From the NCBI RefSeq assembly GCF_008039615.1, contig NZ_VDUZ01000005.1, forward strand, positions 124,001 through 188,000: DNA of 64,000 nucleotides, written 5' to 3'. Below are positions 50,812-59,529 of this stretch, piece after piece. The DNA comes from Vineibacter terrae. Its GTDB lineage: Bacteria > Pseudomonadota > Alphaproteobacteria > Reyranellales > Reyranellaceae. A program made the position numbers and the translations under genes. The notes beneath the pieces were generated by a model, which was not told the origin of the DNA, made no database searches, and worked only from the letters and a program-made list of their open reading frames with translations. Positions within the stretch are counted from its first letter, which is position 1, and every line of letters starts with the position of its first letter.

Positions 50812-52395
50812 TCAGATCGGCGCGATCGAGCGGTACTTGGGCGGGTGGTCGTCGGCGCGGCGCTCGCGCACGCTGTCGAGGATCTCCACCAAGCGGCTCC
50901 GGGTGTCGCGCGGATCGATGATGTCGTCGATGCCGAACCCCTCGGCGGCGCGCAGGGCGCCGATCTGGGTGCGGGTCTCGTCGATCATCTGCTGGCGCCG
51001 CGCCACGGGATCGGGCGCCTGCTCGTACTGCTTGCGGAACGCCACGTCGATGGCGCCCTCGATCGACATGGCGCAGATCTCCGCCGATGGCCACGCCAGG
51101 CAGGCATCGGCGGCGAAGCTGCGACCGCCGCACATCGCGAAATAGCCCAGGCCATAGCCCTTGCGCAGCACGACCGAGACGCGCGGCACGCTGGCGTGGC
51201 CCCATTCGAACACCAGCTTGGCGCTGCGCCGGCCCAGGCTGGTGCGCTCGGCGCTGGAGCCGATCGAGAAGCCGGGCACGTCGATGAACGAAACCAGCGG
51301 CAGGCCGAAGGCATCGCACAGGGCGATGAAATGCGCGCCCTTGTCGCAGGCGTCCGCGTTGATCATGCCGCCCAGCTTCATCGCCTGGTTGGCGATGAAG
51401 CCCACCGGCCGGCCGCCCAGCCGCGCCAGGGCCGTCACCAGGTTGCCCGCGAAGCTGGGCTTGAGCTCCAGCAGCGAGCCGGGATCGGCGATGCGCGCCA
51501 GCACCTTGCGCACGTCGTAGGCCTTGCGCGTCGACACCGGCACCAGGCCGAGCAGGGAGTCGTCCAGGCGCGCGATCGGGCGCGGGTGCGCGGCGATCTG
51601 CTGCGGCGCGCGGGCGTTGCCGGGCAGGTAGCCGAGGAAGGCGCGCGTGGCGGCGAACGCCTCGTCCTCGCTGGCCACGCCGAGATCGGCGATGCCCTGG
51701 CGGTCGACCTGCACGTCGGCGCCGCCCAGCGTCATGGCGTCGGTATCCTCGCCGGTCGCCGCCTTGACCAGGGCCGGCCCGGCGATGCCCATGGTCGACA
51801 GGCCGCGCACCATGACCACGAGATCGGCCATGCCGGCGTAGTTGGTCGGGCCGGCGAAGCCGGCGCCCAGCATCAGCGCCACCATGGGAATCCAGCCCGA
51901 GGCGCGCGCGAAATTGTGGAACGTGGCGTTGGCGTTGGCGAAGTGCCGCGAATCCTGGCCGTCCTGGATGCGGTGCCCGCCGCCGTCGAGGATCATGATC
52001 AGCGGCATGCCGCGCGTGATCGCGACCTGCAGGGCGCGCTGCACCTTGGCGCTGCCCAGCCGCCCGATGCTGCCGCCATGCACCGAGAAATCCTGCGAGA
52101 ACACCATCACCGGCCGTCCGTCGATGCGGGCCGTCCCAGCGACGACGCCGTCGGCCGGCGCGGCGGTGCGCACCGGCGCCGCGGCGGCGCCGATGCCGTC
52201 CTCCTCGGCCGTGACCAGGCCGCCGATCTCGGTGAAGGAGTCGGCATCGACCAGGCGCGCGATGCGCGTGCGTGCGCTCAGCCGGCCGCGGCCGGCGAGC
52301 TTGTCGACGGCTGCTTTGCGCGCCGTGTCGCCCAGGGTCGTGCGCACCGCGTCGATGCGGTCGATCAGGTCTTGCATCGTGACATTGCCGGCCAT
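50812..52395 (-). CDS. Acyl-CoA carboxylase carboxyltransferase subunit
   Basis: A 527-residue biotin-dependent carboxyltransferase (PccB/MccB-like): crotonase-fold halves with SQDFSVHGGSIGRLGSAKVQRAL, GAGFAGPTNYAGMADLVVMV, FIDVPGFSIG and RKGYGLGYFAMCG. ATG 52395 is the start. No biotin carboxylase subunit is nearby, so it must use one encoded elsewhere. Same strand as the ligase and TetR genes upstream, forming one catabolic operon. Confidence 0.86.
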   Translation of the reverse strand: MAGNVTMQDLIDRIDAVRTTLGDTARKAAVDKLAGRGRLSARTRIARLVDADSFTEIGGLVTAEEDGIGAAAAPVRTAAPADGVVAGTARIDGRPVMVFSQDFSVHGGSIGRLGSAKVQRALQVAITRGMPLIMILDGGGHRIQDGQDSRHFANANATFHNFARASGWIPMVALMLGAGFAGPTNYAGMADLVVMVRGLSTMGIAGPALVKAATGEDTDAMTLGGADVQVDRQGIADLGVASEDEAFAATRAFLGYLPGNARAPQQIAAHPRPIARLDDSLLGLVPVSTRKAYDVRKVLARIADPGSLLELKPSFAGNLVTALARLGGRPVGFIANQAMKLGGMINADACDKGAHFIALCDAFGLPLVSFIDVPGFSIGSSAERTSLGRRSAKLVFEWGHASVPRVSVVLRKGYGLGYFAMCGGRSFAADACLAWPSAEICAMSIEGAIDVAFRKQYEQAPDPVARRQQMIDETRTQIGALRAAEGFGIDDIIDPRDTRSRLVEILDSVRERRADDHPPKYRSIAPI

Positions 52396-52411
52396 GCTCG
52401 TCGTTCCATTC

Positions 52412-54010
52412 CTACGGGGTGGTGCCAGGGGTCGTTGCCAGACGTTCGCGCCTGATGCGGATGCCGGCCGCCTCGCGGTCCCAGGTGTCGGCGGTGACGC
52501 CGTCGTCGCGCAGGAGCTTCTTCTGCACCTTCTGGGTCGGCGTCTTGGGCAGCTCGGGCAGGATGCGCACGTAGCGCGGCACCATGAAATGCGCCATGCG
52601 CGGCAGCAGGAAGCGCAGCAGGTCGGCCGGGTCGATGCGCCGGTCCGCCACCGGGGCGATGACCGCCAGCACCTCGTCCTCGCCGTGCTCGGACGGCACC
52701 GCGACAGCCGCGGCCTCGCGCACATCGGGATGCGCCATCAGCTCGGCCTCGACCTCGAAGGACGACACGTTCTCGCCGCGCCGGCGAATCGCATCCTTGA
52801 GGCGGTCGACGAAGAAGAAGTTGCCGGCCTCGTCACGGCGGAAGCCGTCGCCGGTGTGGAACCAGCCGTTGCGCCAGGCGCGCGCCGTCGCCTCGGGGTT
52901 GTTGTGGTAGCCGTGGTTCATCGCCCACGGCACGTCGGTGCGCAGGATCAGCTCGCCGATCGCGCCGGGCGCCACCTCGCAGTCGTTCTCGTCGACGATC
53001 CGCGCCTCGACCCCGGGCCGCGGCCGGCCGCAGGTGCCGCGCACGGTGGGATTGCGCTCCGACACCAGCGGACACGACGTCTCGGTCATGTTGAACGTGG
53101 TGTAGATATCGACGCCGAAGCGCTCGGCGAACGCCTGGGCCTCGTCGCTCAGCGGCACCACCATGGCCTTGGACAGCGGATGGTCGCGGTCGCGGGCCGT
53201 CGGCGGCGCTTTCAGCAGGAAGGGCACCATGGCGCCCAGCAGCGTGAGGCAGGTCGTGCCGGTGGCGCGTATGGTGTCCCAGAACGACGCGGTGTCGAAG
53301 GCTTCGACCAGGGCGATCGAGCCGCCCTTCAGCAGCATGCGATAGACGGCGTTGGTGCCGCCGGCGTGGAACAGGGGCAGGTTGACCATGTTGCGGTCGT
53401 CGGCCGTGACGGCGTGGAAGGCGAGCGCCGTCTCCGCCGCCTGCAGGTAGGAGCAAAGCACGCCTTTCGACGGACCGGTGGTGCCCGACGTGTAGATCAC
53501 GTGCTGCGTGTCCCAGGGCATGATGTCGCGTGCCGGCGGCCGGGGCTCGCCACCCGGCGCCGTGATCGAGGCCGAGGTTGCGACCGCAAGACGCTGCGCG
53601 AGCGACGGGCAGCTGACCGCCTCCAGGCGGGGCAGCAGGTCGGGATGGCCCAGGATGAGGCGCGCGCCCGACGTCCTGACCGCATGCTCCAGCAGCTGCC
53701 CGCGATAAGCGAGGTTGAGCGGCACATGGACGGCGCCGAGATAGTTGATGGCGAACCACAGGCGCAGCGCATCGGGCCCGTTGGGCATCCATGTCAGCAC
53801 CGGATCGTCCTGCGCGACGCCGAGTTCCTGCAGCGCCGCCGCCGTCTCGACGACGATGCGGCGGAGCGCCGCATAGGTCCACGACTGGCCGCTGGCGGCG
53901 AACTGGACGAAGACCTTGTCGGGCGTCTCCTGCGCGCGCCGGTCGAGCAGCGGCCGCAGCACGCAGGCCTCGGGCGGCGGCACACGCCGGTCGTGCCAGG
54001 CGGCGCTCAT
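52412..54010 (-). CDS. Acyl-CoA ligase (CaiC-like, AMP-forming)
   Basis: A 532-residue adenylate-forming ligase with HVIYTSGTTGPSKGV, FNMTETSCP, WFHTGDGFRRDEAGNFFFVDRLKDAIRRRGENVSSFEVE and a C-terminal PKTPTQKVQKKLL lysine. It resembles the CaiC/crotonobetaine-CoA ligase branch. The start overlaps the TetR stop by four bases (ATGA). Confidence 0.87.
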   Translation of the reverse strand: MSAAWHDRRVPPPEACVLRPLLDRRAQETPDKVFVQFAASGQSWTYAALRRIVVETAAALQELGVAQDDPVLTWMPNGPDALRLWFAINYLGAVHVPLNLAYRGQLLEHAVRTSGARLILGHPDLLPRLEAVSCPSLAQRLAVATSASITAPGGEPRPPARDIMPWDTQHVIYTSGTTGPSKGVLCSYLQAAETALAFHAVTADDRNMVNLPLFHAGGTNAVYRMLLKGGSIALVEAFDTASFWDTIRATGTTCLTLLGAMVPFLLKAPPTARDRDHPLSKAMVVPLSDEAQAFAERFGVDIYTTFNMTETSCPLVSERNPTVRGTCGRPRPGVEARIVDENDCEVAPGAIGELILRTDVPWAMNHGYHNNPEATARAWRNGWFHTGDGFRRDEAGNFFFVDRLKDAIRRRGENVSSFEVEAELMAHPDVREAAAVAVPSEHGEDEVLAVIAPVADRRIDPADLLRFLLPRMAHFMVPRYVRILPELPKTPTQKVQKKLLRDDGVTADTWDREAAGIRIRRERLATTPGTTP

Positions 54011-54672
54011 CGCGATGTCTCCTCGGCGCGGCCGGGCCTGATCGCCAGCCGGTCACGCACCTGCGCCAGGAGGATGGCCCTGGAGCGGGCGAGATCGCGG
54101 GTCGAGCGGTCCATCAGGTACTGGATCATGAGGCCGCGCATGGCTGCCAGCAGGAAGGCGGCCTCGGCCTGGCAGTCGACGCGGCGGCCGATCTCGCCGC
54201 GCCGGCGCGCCTCCAGCAGGTCCGCGGCCAGGCCGTCGCGCCATTGCTGCGTGAAGCGGGCCACGTCCTGCCTGAGCTCGGGCGTGACGCAGAGCGACTC
54301 GACATAGATCGCATACAGCGCCGCCGTCGCCGCAGCGCTGCGGTCGGCGCTGCCCAGATGCGCCTCGATGCGGATCTGCAGGGCCCTGAGCCCGCTGGCG
54401 CCGTCGAGCTTGCGGGCGAGATGGGCCTTGAACCAGGAGTCCATCGCCTCGAGCAGCGCCTTGATCAGGCCGATCTTGCTGCCGAAGCGCTGCACCGGAA
54501 GGCCGCGGCTGTAGCCGGCCGCGATGCCGACATCGGCCAGGCTGGTGCCGGCCATGCCGTGGCGCGCGATCAGGCGCTCGGCGGCGCGCAGCATGCGCCG
54601 ATCGGACTCGCCGCGCCTTGCGGCCTGCGAGCGGCGCGGCGGCGCGGCCGCCGCCTCGTGAACCGATGCCAT
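54007..54672 (-). CDS. TetR-family regulator
   Basis: A 221-residue TetR protein (LIARHGMAGTSLADVGIAAGYSRGLPVQRFGSKIGLIKALLEAM). It heads the ligase/carboxyltransferase operon and is divergent from a tripartite-type binding protein. A palindrome 16 bases upstream is its probable operator. Confidence 0.87.
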   Translation of the reverse strand: MASVHEAAAAPPRRSQAARRGESDRRMLRAAERLIARHGMAGTSLADVGIAAGYSRGLPVQRFGSKIGLIKALLEAMDSWFKAHLARKLDGASGLRALQIRIEAHLGSADRSAAATAALYAIYVESLCVTPELRQDVARFTQQWRDGLAADLLEARRRGEIGRRVDCQAEAAFLLAAMRGLMIQYLMDRSTRDLARSRAILLAQVRDRLAIRPGRAEETSR

Positions 54673-54687
54673 CGATTCGACTCCCTA

Positions 54688-54713
54688 AAAATTGCTTGCT
54701 GGTTAGCAATTTT
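54688..54713. promoter_or_regulatory. Palindromic operator in the TetR/TTT divergent gap
   Basis: AAAATTGCT (54688-54696), 8-base spacer, AGCAATTTT (54705-54713), perfect 9-bp arms in an 80-base gap. Positioned to control both the TetR operon and the binding-protein gene. Confidence 0.78.
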
Positions 54714-54752
54714 CTGGATGATATCCAACCGCTGATGAGGAGGGAAGTGAAG

Positions 54753-55748
54753 ATGGGATTTCGGATCGGGCGGCGCGCCGTGATGGCGCAGGCGGCGGCG
54801 GCCGGCGCGGCGGCGGCCCTGGCATCGGGCGGCGCCGGCGCCCAGGCAGGCTGGCCCGGCAAGCCGGTGCGGTTCATCTGCGGCTACGCCGCCGGCGGCC
54901 TGACGGACATCTTCGCCCGCATCTCCGCCGAGTATCTCGGCGCCAGGCACAAGCAGCCCTTCGTGGTCGAGAACAAGACCGGCGCCGGCTCGATCATCGC
55001 CGCCGACTTCGTCGCCAAGTCGCCGCCGGACGGCTACACGATCCTGTTCACGAACTCGACCGCGGTGTTCCAGAACCCGGTGATCTTCAAGAACATCCCC
55101 TATGACGCGGCCAAGGATTTCGTGCCGGTGGCGATGATGTCGGCCGGCAAGACGCCGCTGTGCCTCCACAAGTCGGTCGAGGGCAACGGCCTGGAGGCCC
55201 TGGTGGCCTACGCCCGCAAGAACAAGACCAGCTTCGGGACGACGGGCATCGGCTCGCTGGCGCATGTCTTCTGCATGAAGCTGAACGAGACGTTCGGCAT
55301 CAACATGGAGCCCGTCCATTATCGCGGCGAGGCGCCGATGTGGACGGACCTGTCCGGCGGCGTGGTCCAGGCCGCCTGCTCGACGCTGCAGGGCGCCTCG
55401 TCGGCGATCCAGGCGGGCAACGCCCGGCCGGTGGCGGTGCCCACGCGCCGGCGCGCGCGGCGGCTGCCCGACGTGCCGACCTTCGCCGAGCAGGGCGCGA
55501 CGCACCCGTACTTCCTGCTCGAGAGCATGGTGTGCTGCATGGCGCCGGCCGGGACGCCGCGCGACATCATCGAGACGCTGTCGGCCGGCATGGTGGCGAT
55601 GAACAGCACGCCCAAGGTCGAGCAGCTGGTCGACCAGTTCGGCCTCGACCAGGGGGCGCAGGGCTGGCAGGACTTCGCCGCCTTCATCCGCGACATGGGC
55701 CCGCTGCTGACGGCGGCCGTCAAGGACCTGAACATCGTGCCGCAGTAG
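54753..55748 (+). CDS. Tripartite tricarboxylate transporter (Bug-type) binding protein
   Basis: A 331-residue TctC/Bug receptor with a signal peptide (RRAVMAQAAAAGAAAALASGGAGAQA), WPGKPVRFICGYAAGGLTDIFARISAEYLG, VVENKTGAGSIIAADFVAKSPPDGYTI and [24 protein letters not shown] at 54737-54745 sets the start at ATG 54753. No TctA/TctB membrane subunits are near, which is common for Bug proteins. The shared operator suggests it supplies the acid for the divergent ligase. Confidence 0.9.
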   Translation: MGFRIGRRAVMAQAAAAGAAAALASGGAGAQAGWPGKPVRFICGYAAGGLTDIFARISAEYLGARHKQPFVVENKTGAGSIIAADFVAKSPPDGYTILFTNSTAVFQNPVIFKNIPYDAAKDFVPVAMMSAGKTPLCLHKSVEGNGLEALVAYARKNKTSFGTTGIGSLAHVFCMKLNETFGINMEPVHYRGEAPMWTDLSGGVVQAACSTLQGASSAIQAGNARPVAVPTRRRARRLPDVPTFAEQGATHPYFLLESMVCCMAPAGTPRDIIETLSAGMVAMNSTPKVEQLVDQFGLDQGAQGWQDFAAFIRDMGPLLTAAVKDLNIVPQ

Positions 55749-55756
55749 GCCTCGCT

Positions 55757-55840
55757 GTCATCCCGAGCGCAGCGAGGGATCTCCTGCGAGAAAGCGCGGT
55801 GCGCTGTTCGCAGGAGATCCCTCGCTGCGCTCGGGATGAC
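55757..55840. repeat. Family B inverted repeat (copy 7)
   Basis: GTCATCCCGAGCGCAGCGAG arm and matching CTCGCTGCGCTCGGGATGAC arm, between convergent binding-protein and dehydrogenase genes. Confidence 0.93.
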
Positions 55841-55865
55841 GGGCAGCCGCAGTTGCAGGTCAGGG

Positions 55866-56999
55866 CTACAGGCTGCGGCCGATGATCTCCTTCATGATCT
55901 CGGTGGTGCCGCCGTAGATGCGCTGGACGCGGGCGTCGGTGTAGGCGCGGGCGATCGGGTATTCCGACATGTAGCCGTAGCCGCCGTGCAGCTGCAGGCA
56001 GGTGTCGACGACGCGGCCCTGCAGCTCGGTCAGCCACCACTTGCACATGGCGGCGGTCGGGACGTCGAGCTTGCCCGCCATCAGCAGGCCGATGCAGTGG
56101 TCGAGGAAGACGCGCGCGACCTTCACCTCGGTCTTGACCTCGGCCAGCTTGAAGCGGCTGTTCTGAAAGTCGGCGATCGGCTTGCCGAACACCTTGCGGT
56201 CGCGGGTATAGGCCAGCGTCCACTCCAGCGACGCTTCCATCACGGCGACGGCGGCCATGCCGATCAGCAGGCGCTCGCGCGGCAGCTCCTGCATCAGGTA
56301 GGCGAAGCCGCGGCCTTCGTCGCCGAGCCGGTTGGTGATCGGCACGCGCACCTGGTCGAAGAACAGCTCCGACGTGTCCTGCGCCTTCAGGCCGATCTTC
56401 TCCAGGTTGCGGCCGCGCGAGAAGCCGGGGCGGTCGGCCTCGACCAGGATCAGCGACACGCCCTTGGCGCCAGCGGCCGCGTCGGTCTTGGCGATCACGA
56501 TGATCAGGTCGGCGAGCTGGCCGTTGGTGATGAAGGTCTTCTGGCCGCTGATGACGTAGTTGTCGCCGTCGTGCACGGCCGTGGTGCGCACGCTCTGCAG
56601 GTCGCTGCCGGTGCCGGGCTCGGTCATGGCGATGGCGCCCACGACGTCGCCGCTGGCCATGCGCGGCAGCCAGGCCTGCTTCTGCGCCTCGTTGCCATAA
56701 TGCAGGATGTAGTGGGCGACGATGTCGGAGTGCACCCGGAAGCCGGGCCCGTTGTGCATGCCGCGCAGCATCTCCTCGGTGAGGATGGCCGTGGTCAGGA
56801 AGTCGGCGCCGCCGCCGCCATACTCGGCCGGGATGTCGGTCAGCAGCAGGCCGGTCTCGCCCGCCTTGCGCCACACCTCGCGGCTGACGATGCCGTCCTT
56901 CTCCCATTGCGCGTGATAGGGCGCGATCTCCTTGTCGATGAACCGCCGCGCCGTGGTGCGGAACTGCTCGTGCTCGGTCGTGTAGGGCAGGGTCTGCAT
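55866..56999 (-). CDS. Acyl-CoA dehydrogenase
   Basis: A 377-residue acyl-CoA dehydrogenase: IAMTEPGTGSDLQSVRTTA, YVISGQKTFITNGQ, LQLHGGYGYMSEYPIARAYTDARVQRIYGGTTEIMKEIIGR (catalytic Glu in the last segment, GGTTE/YGGT type). AAAGGAGG lies just upstream of ATG 56999. Divergent from the TetR-ligase pair. Confidence 0.92.
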   Translation of the reverse strand: MQTLPYTTEHEQFRTTARRFIDKEIAPYHAQWEKDGIVSREVWRKAGETGLLLTDIPAEYGGGGADFLTTAILTEEMLRGMHNGPGFRVHSDIVAHYILHYGNEAQKQAWLPRMASGDVVGAIAMTEPGTGSDLQSVRTTAVHDGDNYVISGQKTFITNGQLADLIIVIAKTDAAAGAKGVSLILVEADRPGFSRGRNLEKIGLKAQDTSELFFDQVRVPITNRLGDEGRGFAYLMQELPRERLLIGMAAVAVMEASLEWTLAYTRDRKVFGKPIADFQNSRFKLAEVKTEVKVARVFLDHCIGLLMAGKLDVPTAAMCKWWLTELQGRVVDTCLQLHGGYGYMSEYPIARAYTDARVQRIYGGTTEIMKEIIGRSL

Positions 57000-57041
57000 G
57001 TGCCTCCTTTGGGGCGGTCTCGCCGGACTGGCAATGCGACT

Positions 57042-57064
57042 TATTAGTTGACCGTTTTCTAATA
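57042..57064. promoter_or_regulatory. Inverted repeat in the dehydrogenase/TetR gap
   Basis: TATTAG (57042-57047) and CTAATA (57059-57064) with an 11-base spacer containing TTGACC; AT-rich in a GC-rich gap. Candidate operator for the TetR regulator that follows. Confidence 0.5.
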
Positions 57065-57123
57065 GGCTCGTGTCAAGCTGCAAGTTGCGCAGCGCGGCCC
57101 CCGGCTGATGAGGCAGCATCGAC

Positions 57124-57777
57124 ATGAAGACGGCGGCGGTGAGGGCCAAGGAGGCGGCGGCGCCGGTCGCGCCGCGGCAGCGGCGCACGCAGGCCGAGCG
57201 GCGGGAGGAGGCCGGGCGCCTGATGCTCGAGGCCGCGACCCGCATCGTCGCCGACAAGGGGCTGGACGAGTTCACCCTGGCCGACGTCGCCGACGCCGCC
57301 GGCTACAGCCGCGGCCTGCCGATCCACTATTTCGGCTCGAAGGCGGACCTCATCGCGGCCATATCGGGCCATATCAGGGAGTGGTTCTTCGCCGGCCTGA
57401 AGGCGCGCGCCGGCCGCCGCCCCGGCCTCGCCAACCTGATCGCCGGCATCGATTTCTACTTCGACGCCTGCCGGCGCGAGCCCGTCATGCTGCGGGCGCT
57501 GCAGACCGTGCTGGCGGGCGGGCTGAACAAGCCGGCGCTGGTCGATGCGATCGCGGCACTGAACCGCGACTCCGCCGGCGCGATCGCGACGGACATCCGC
57601 GCCGGCATCGCCAACGGCGAGATCCGCCGCGGCGTCGACCCGGACACCTGGTCGATCCTGGTGCTCGCCGCCGTGCGCGGCGTGATCGCGCAGTGGCTGG
57701 TGGCGCCGGCGCAGGTGGACGTGGCGGCGCTGCGCGCCGATTTCGTCGCATCGCTGCGGCGCAGCTTCGCGCCCTGA
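57124..57777 (+). CDS. TetR-family regulator
   Basis: A 217-residue TetR protein (RIVADKGLDEFTLADVADAAGYSRGLPIHYFGSKADLIAAISGHIREWFF). Located between the divergent dehydrogenase gene and a co-directional ligase gene, which it likely controls. Confidence 0.87.
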   Translation: MKTAAVRAKEAAAPVAPRQRRTQAERREEAGRLMLEAATRIVADKGLDEFTLADVADAAGYSRGLPIHYFGSKADLIAAISGHIREWFFAGLKARAGRRPGLANLIAGIDFYFDACRREPVMLRALQTVLAGGLNKPALVDAIAALNRDSAGAIATDIRAGIANGEIRRGVDPDTWSILVLAAVRGVIAQWLVAPAQVDVAALRADFVASLRRSFAP

Positions 57778-57826
57778 TCGCCGCGCGGCGCTCGATATCC
57801 AAGAGGGAACGGACGGAGGAAACACC

Positions 57827-59392
57827 ATGAGCCACCCGGTTCTGCAGGCGCCCACGGCCACGACCATGACCTTGCGGGCGCTGGCCCGCTTCCCCGACCG
57901 TCAGGCCTTCGTGTGGGACGGCGGCAGCCTGACCTATGCCGCGACGCTGCGCCTGATCGGCCGGCTGCAGGCGGCAATGGCGGCGTCAGGCCTCAGGAAG
58001 GGCCAGACGATGGCATGCCTGGCCGCCAACAGCGCCGAGACCTGGTGCGCCGGCGTGGCGGCGCAGGCGCTGGGGCTGGTGGTCACCTGGCTGCACCCCC
58101 TGGGCTCGCTCGGCGACCATCTCGACGTCGTTGCCGATTCGGGGGCCGAGGCGCTGATCGTCGACCCGCGCACGCACGGCCAGCGCGGTGGCGAGCTCGC
58201 CGCCCAGGCTGCCGACCGGCTGCGCACCGTGCTCACCATGGGCCGCGCCGATTTCGGCCACGACGTGATGGCGGCGGCCGAGAAGCTGGGCGAGGCCAGC
58301 CCCGTCGACCTCACCGACCCCGACGACTTCGCCCTCATCAACTACACCGGCGGCACCACGGGCAAGTCCAAGGGCGCGATCCGCCGCCATCGCTCGGTGG
58401 CGGCCAGCACCCTGGCGGTGGCGGCGGGCTTCGAGTTTCCGGCCGTGCCGCGCTACCTGGCGGCCGCGCCCATCACGCATGTCTCGGGCAGCAAGGTGCT
58501 GCCCTCGCTGCTGTGTGGCGGCACGGTGCACCTGCTGAAGGGCTTCGACCCGGAGAAGTTCCTGGCCACCATCGCGCGCGAGAGGATCAACTGCACCTTG
58601 ATGGTGCCGACGATGATCTACGTGCTGCTGGATCATCCGGCGCTGGACAGGACCGACCTGTCGTCGCTGGAGCTGATCCTGTACGGCGCCTCGCCGATGT
58701 CGCCGACGCGGCTGGTCGAGGGGCTGGAGCGCATCGGCCCGGTGTTCAGCCAGCTCTACGGCCAGACCGAGTGCTACCCCGTGAGCGTGCTGCGCAAGGG
58801 CGACCATGACGCCAGGCGCCCGGAGCTGTTCGCCTCCTGCGGCTTTGCGTTGCCGTCCTGCGCCGTCAGCCTGCGCGACGAGGCCAACAACCCGGTGGCT
58901 CAGGGCGAGGCGGGCGAGATCTGCCTGCGCGCGCCGCATGCCATGGAGAGCTACTGGAACCGCCCCGAGCGGACCGAGGAGGTGTTCAAGGGCGGCTGGC
59001 TGCATACCGGCGACATCGCCCGTGCCGACGAGCGCGGCTATCTCTACATCGTCGATCGCAAGAAGGACATGATCGTCTCGGGCGGCTTCAACATCTTCCC
59101 GCGCGAGGTCGAGGACGTGCTGGCCTCGCATCCCGACGTCGCCCAGGTGGCGGTGATCGGCGTGCCGCATGAGAAGTGGGGAGAGGCCGTCACGGCGCTG
59201 GTCGTGGCCAAGGCAGGCACCAGGCCTTCGCCCGAGGCGCTGGCGCAGCTGGTGAAGTCCCGCAAGGGCGGCACGCATGCGCCCAAGCAGATCGAGATCG
59301 TCGACAGCCTGCCGCTCACCGCCGTCGGCAAGGTCGACAAGAAGGTGCTGCGCGCCAGGTACTGGGCCGGCCAGGCGCGGCAAGTCGGGTAG
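57827..59392 (+). CDS. Acyl-CoA ligase (AMP-forming)
   Basis: A 521-residue ligase: FALINYTGGTTGKSKGAIRR, FSQLYGQTECYP, WLHTGDIARADERGYLYIVDRKKDMIVSGGFNIFPREVED and a C-terminal LTAVGKVDKKVLR lysine. GGAGGAAACACC precedes ATG 57827. Feeds CoA thioesters to the dehydrogenase encoded across the divergent gap. Confidence 0.9.
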   Translation: MSHPVLQAPTATTMTLRALARFPDRQAFVWDGGSLTYAATLRLIGRLQAAMAASGLRKGQTMACLAANSAETWCAGVAAQALGLVVTWLHPLGSLGDHLDVVADSGAEALIVDPRTHGQRGGELAAQAADRLRTVLTMGRADFGHDVMAAAEKLGEASPVDLTDPDDFALINYTGGTTGKSKGAIRRHRSVAASTLAVAAGFEFPAVPRYLAAAPITHVSGSKVLPSLLCGGTVHLLKGFDPEKFLATIARERINCTLMVPTMIYVLLDHPALDRTDLSSLELILYGASPMSPTRLVEGLERIGPVFSQLYGQTECYPVSVLRKGDHDARRPELFASCGFALPSCAVSLRDEANNPVAQGEAGEICLRAPHAMESYWNRPERTEEVFKGGWLHTGDIARADERGYLYIVDRKKDMIVSGGFNIFPREVEDVLASHPDVAQVAVIGVPHEKWGEAVTALVVAKAGTRPSPEALAQLVKSRKGGTHAPKQIEIVDSLPLTAVGKVDKKVLRARYWAGQARQVG

Positions 59393-59529
59393 GCCGCGCC
59401 GCCGCGCAGCGACTGGCGCCGTCGCTTGTGCGCTGGGGGTCGGCGCAGGCTGCCCGAAATCCGGAACGGGGACCATCCGACACTGTATTCTACCGGCGGC
59501 TGGGCCGGCCCAGCGCTTCCGGGAACCAG

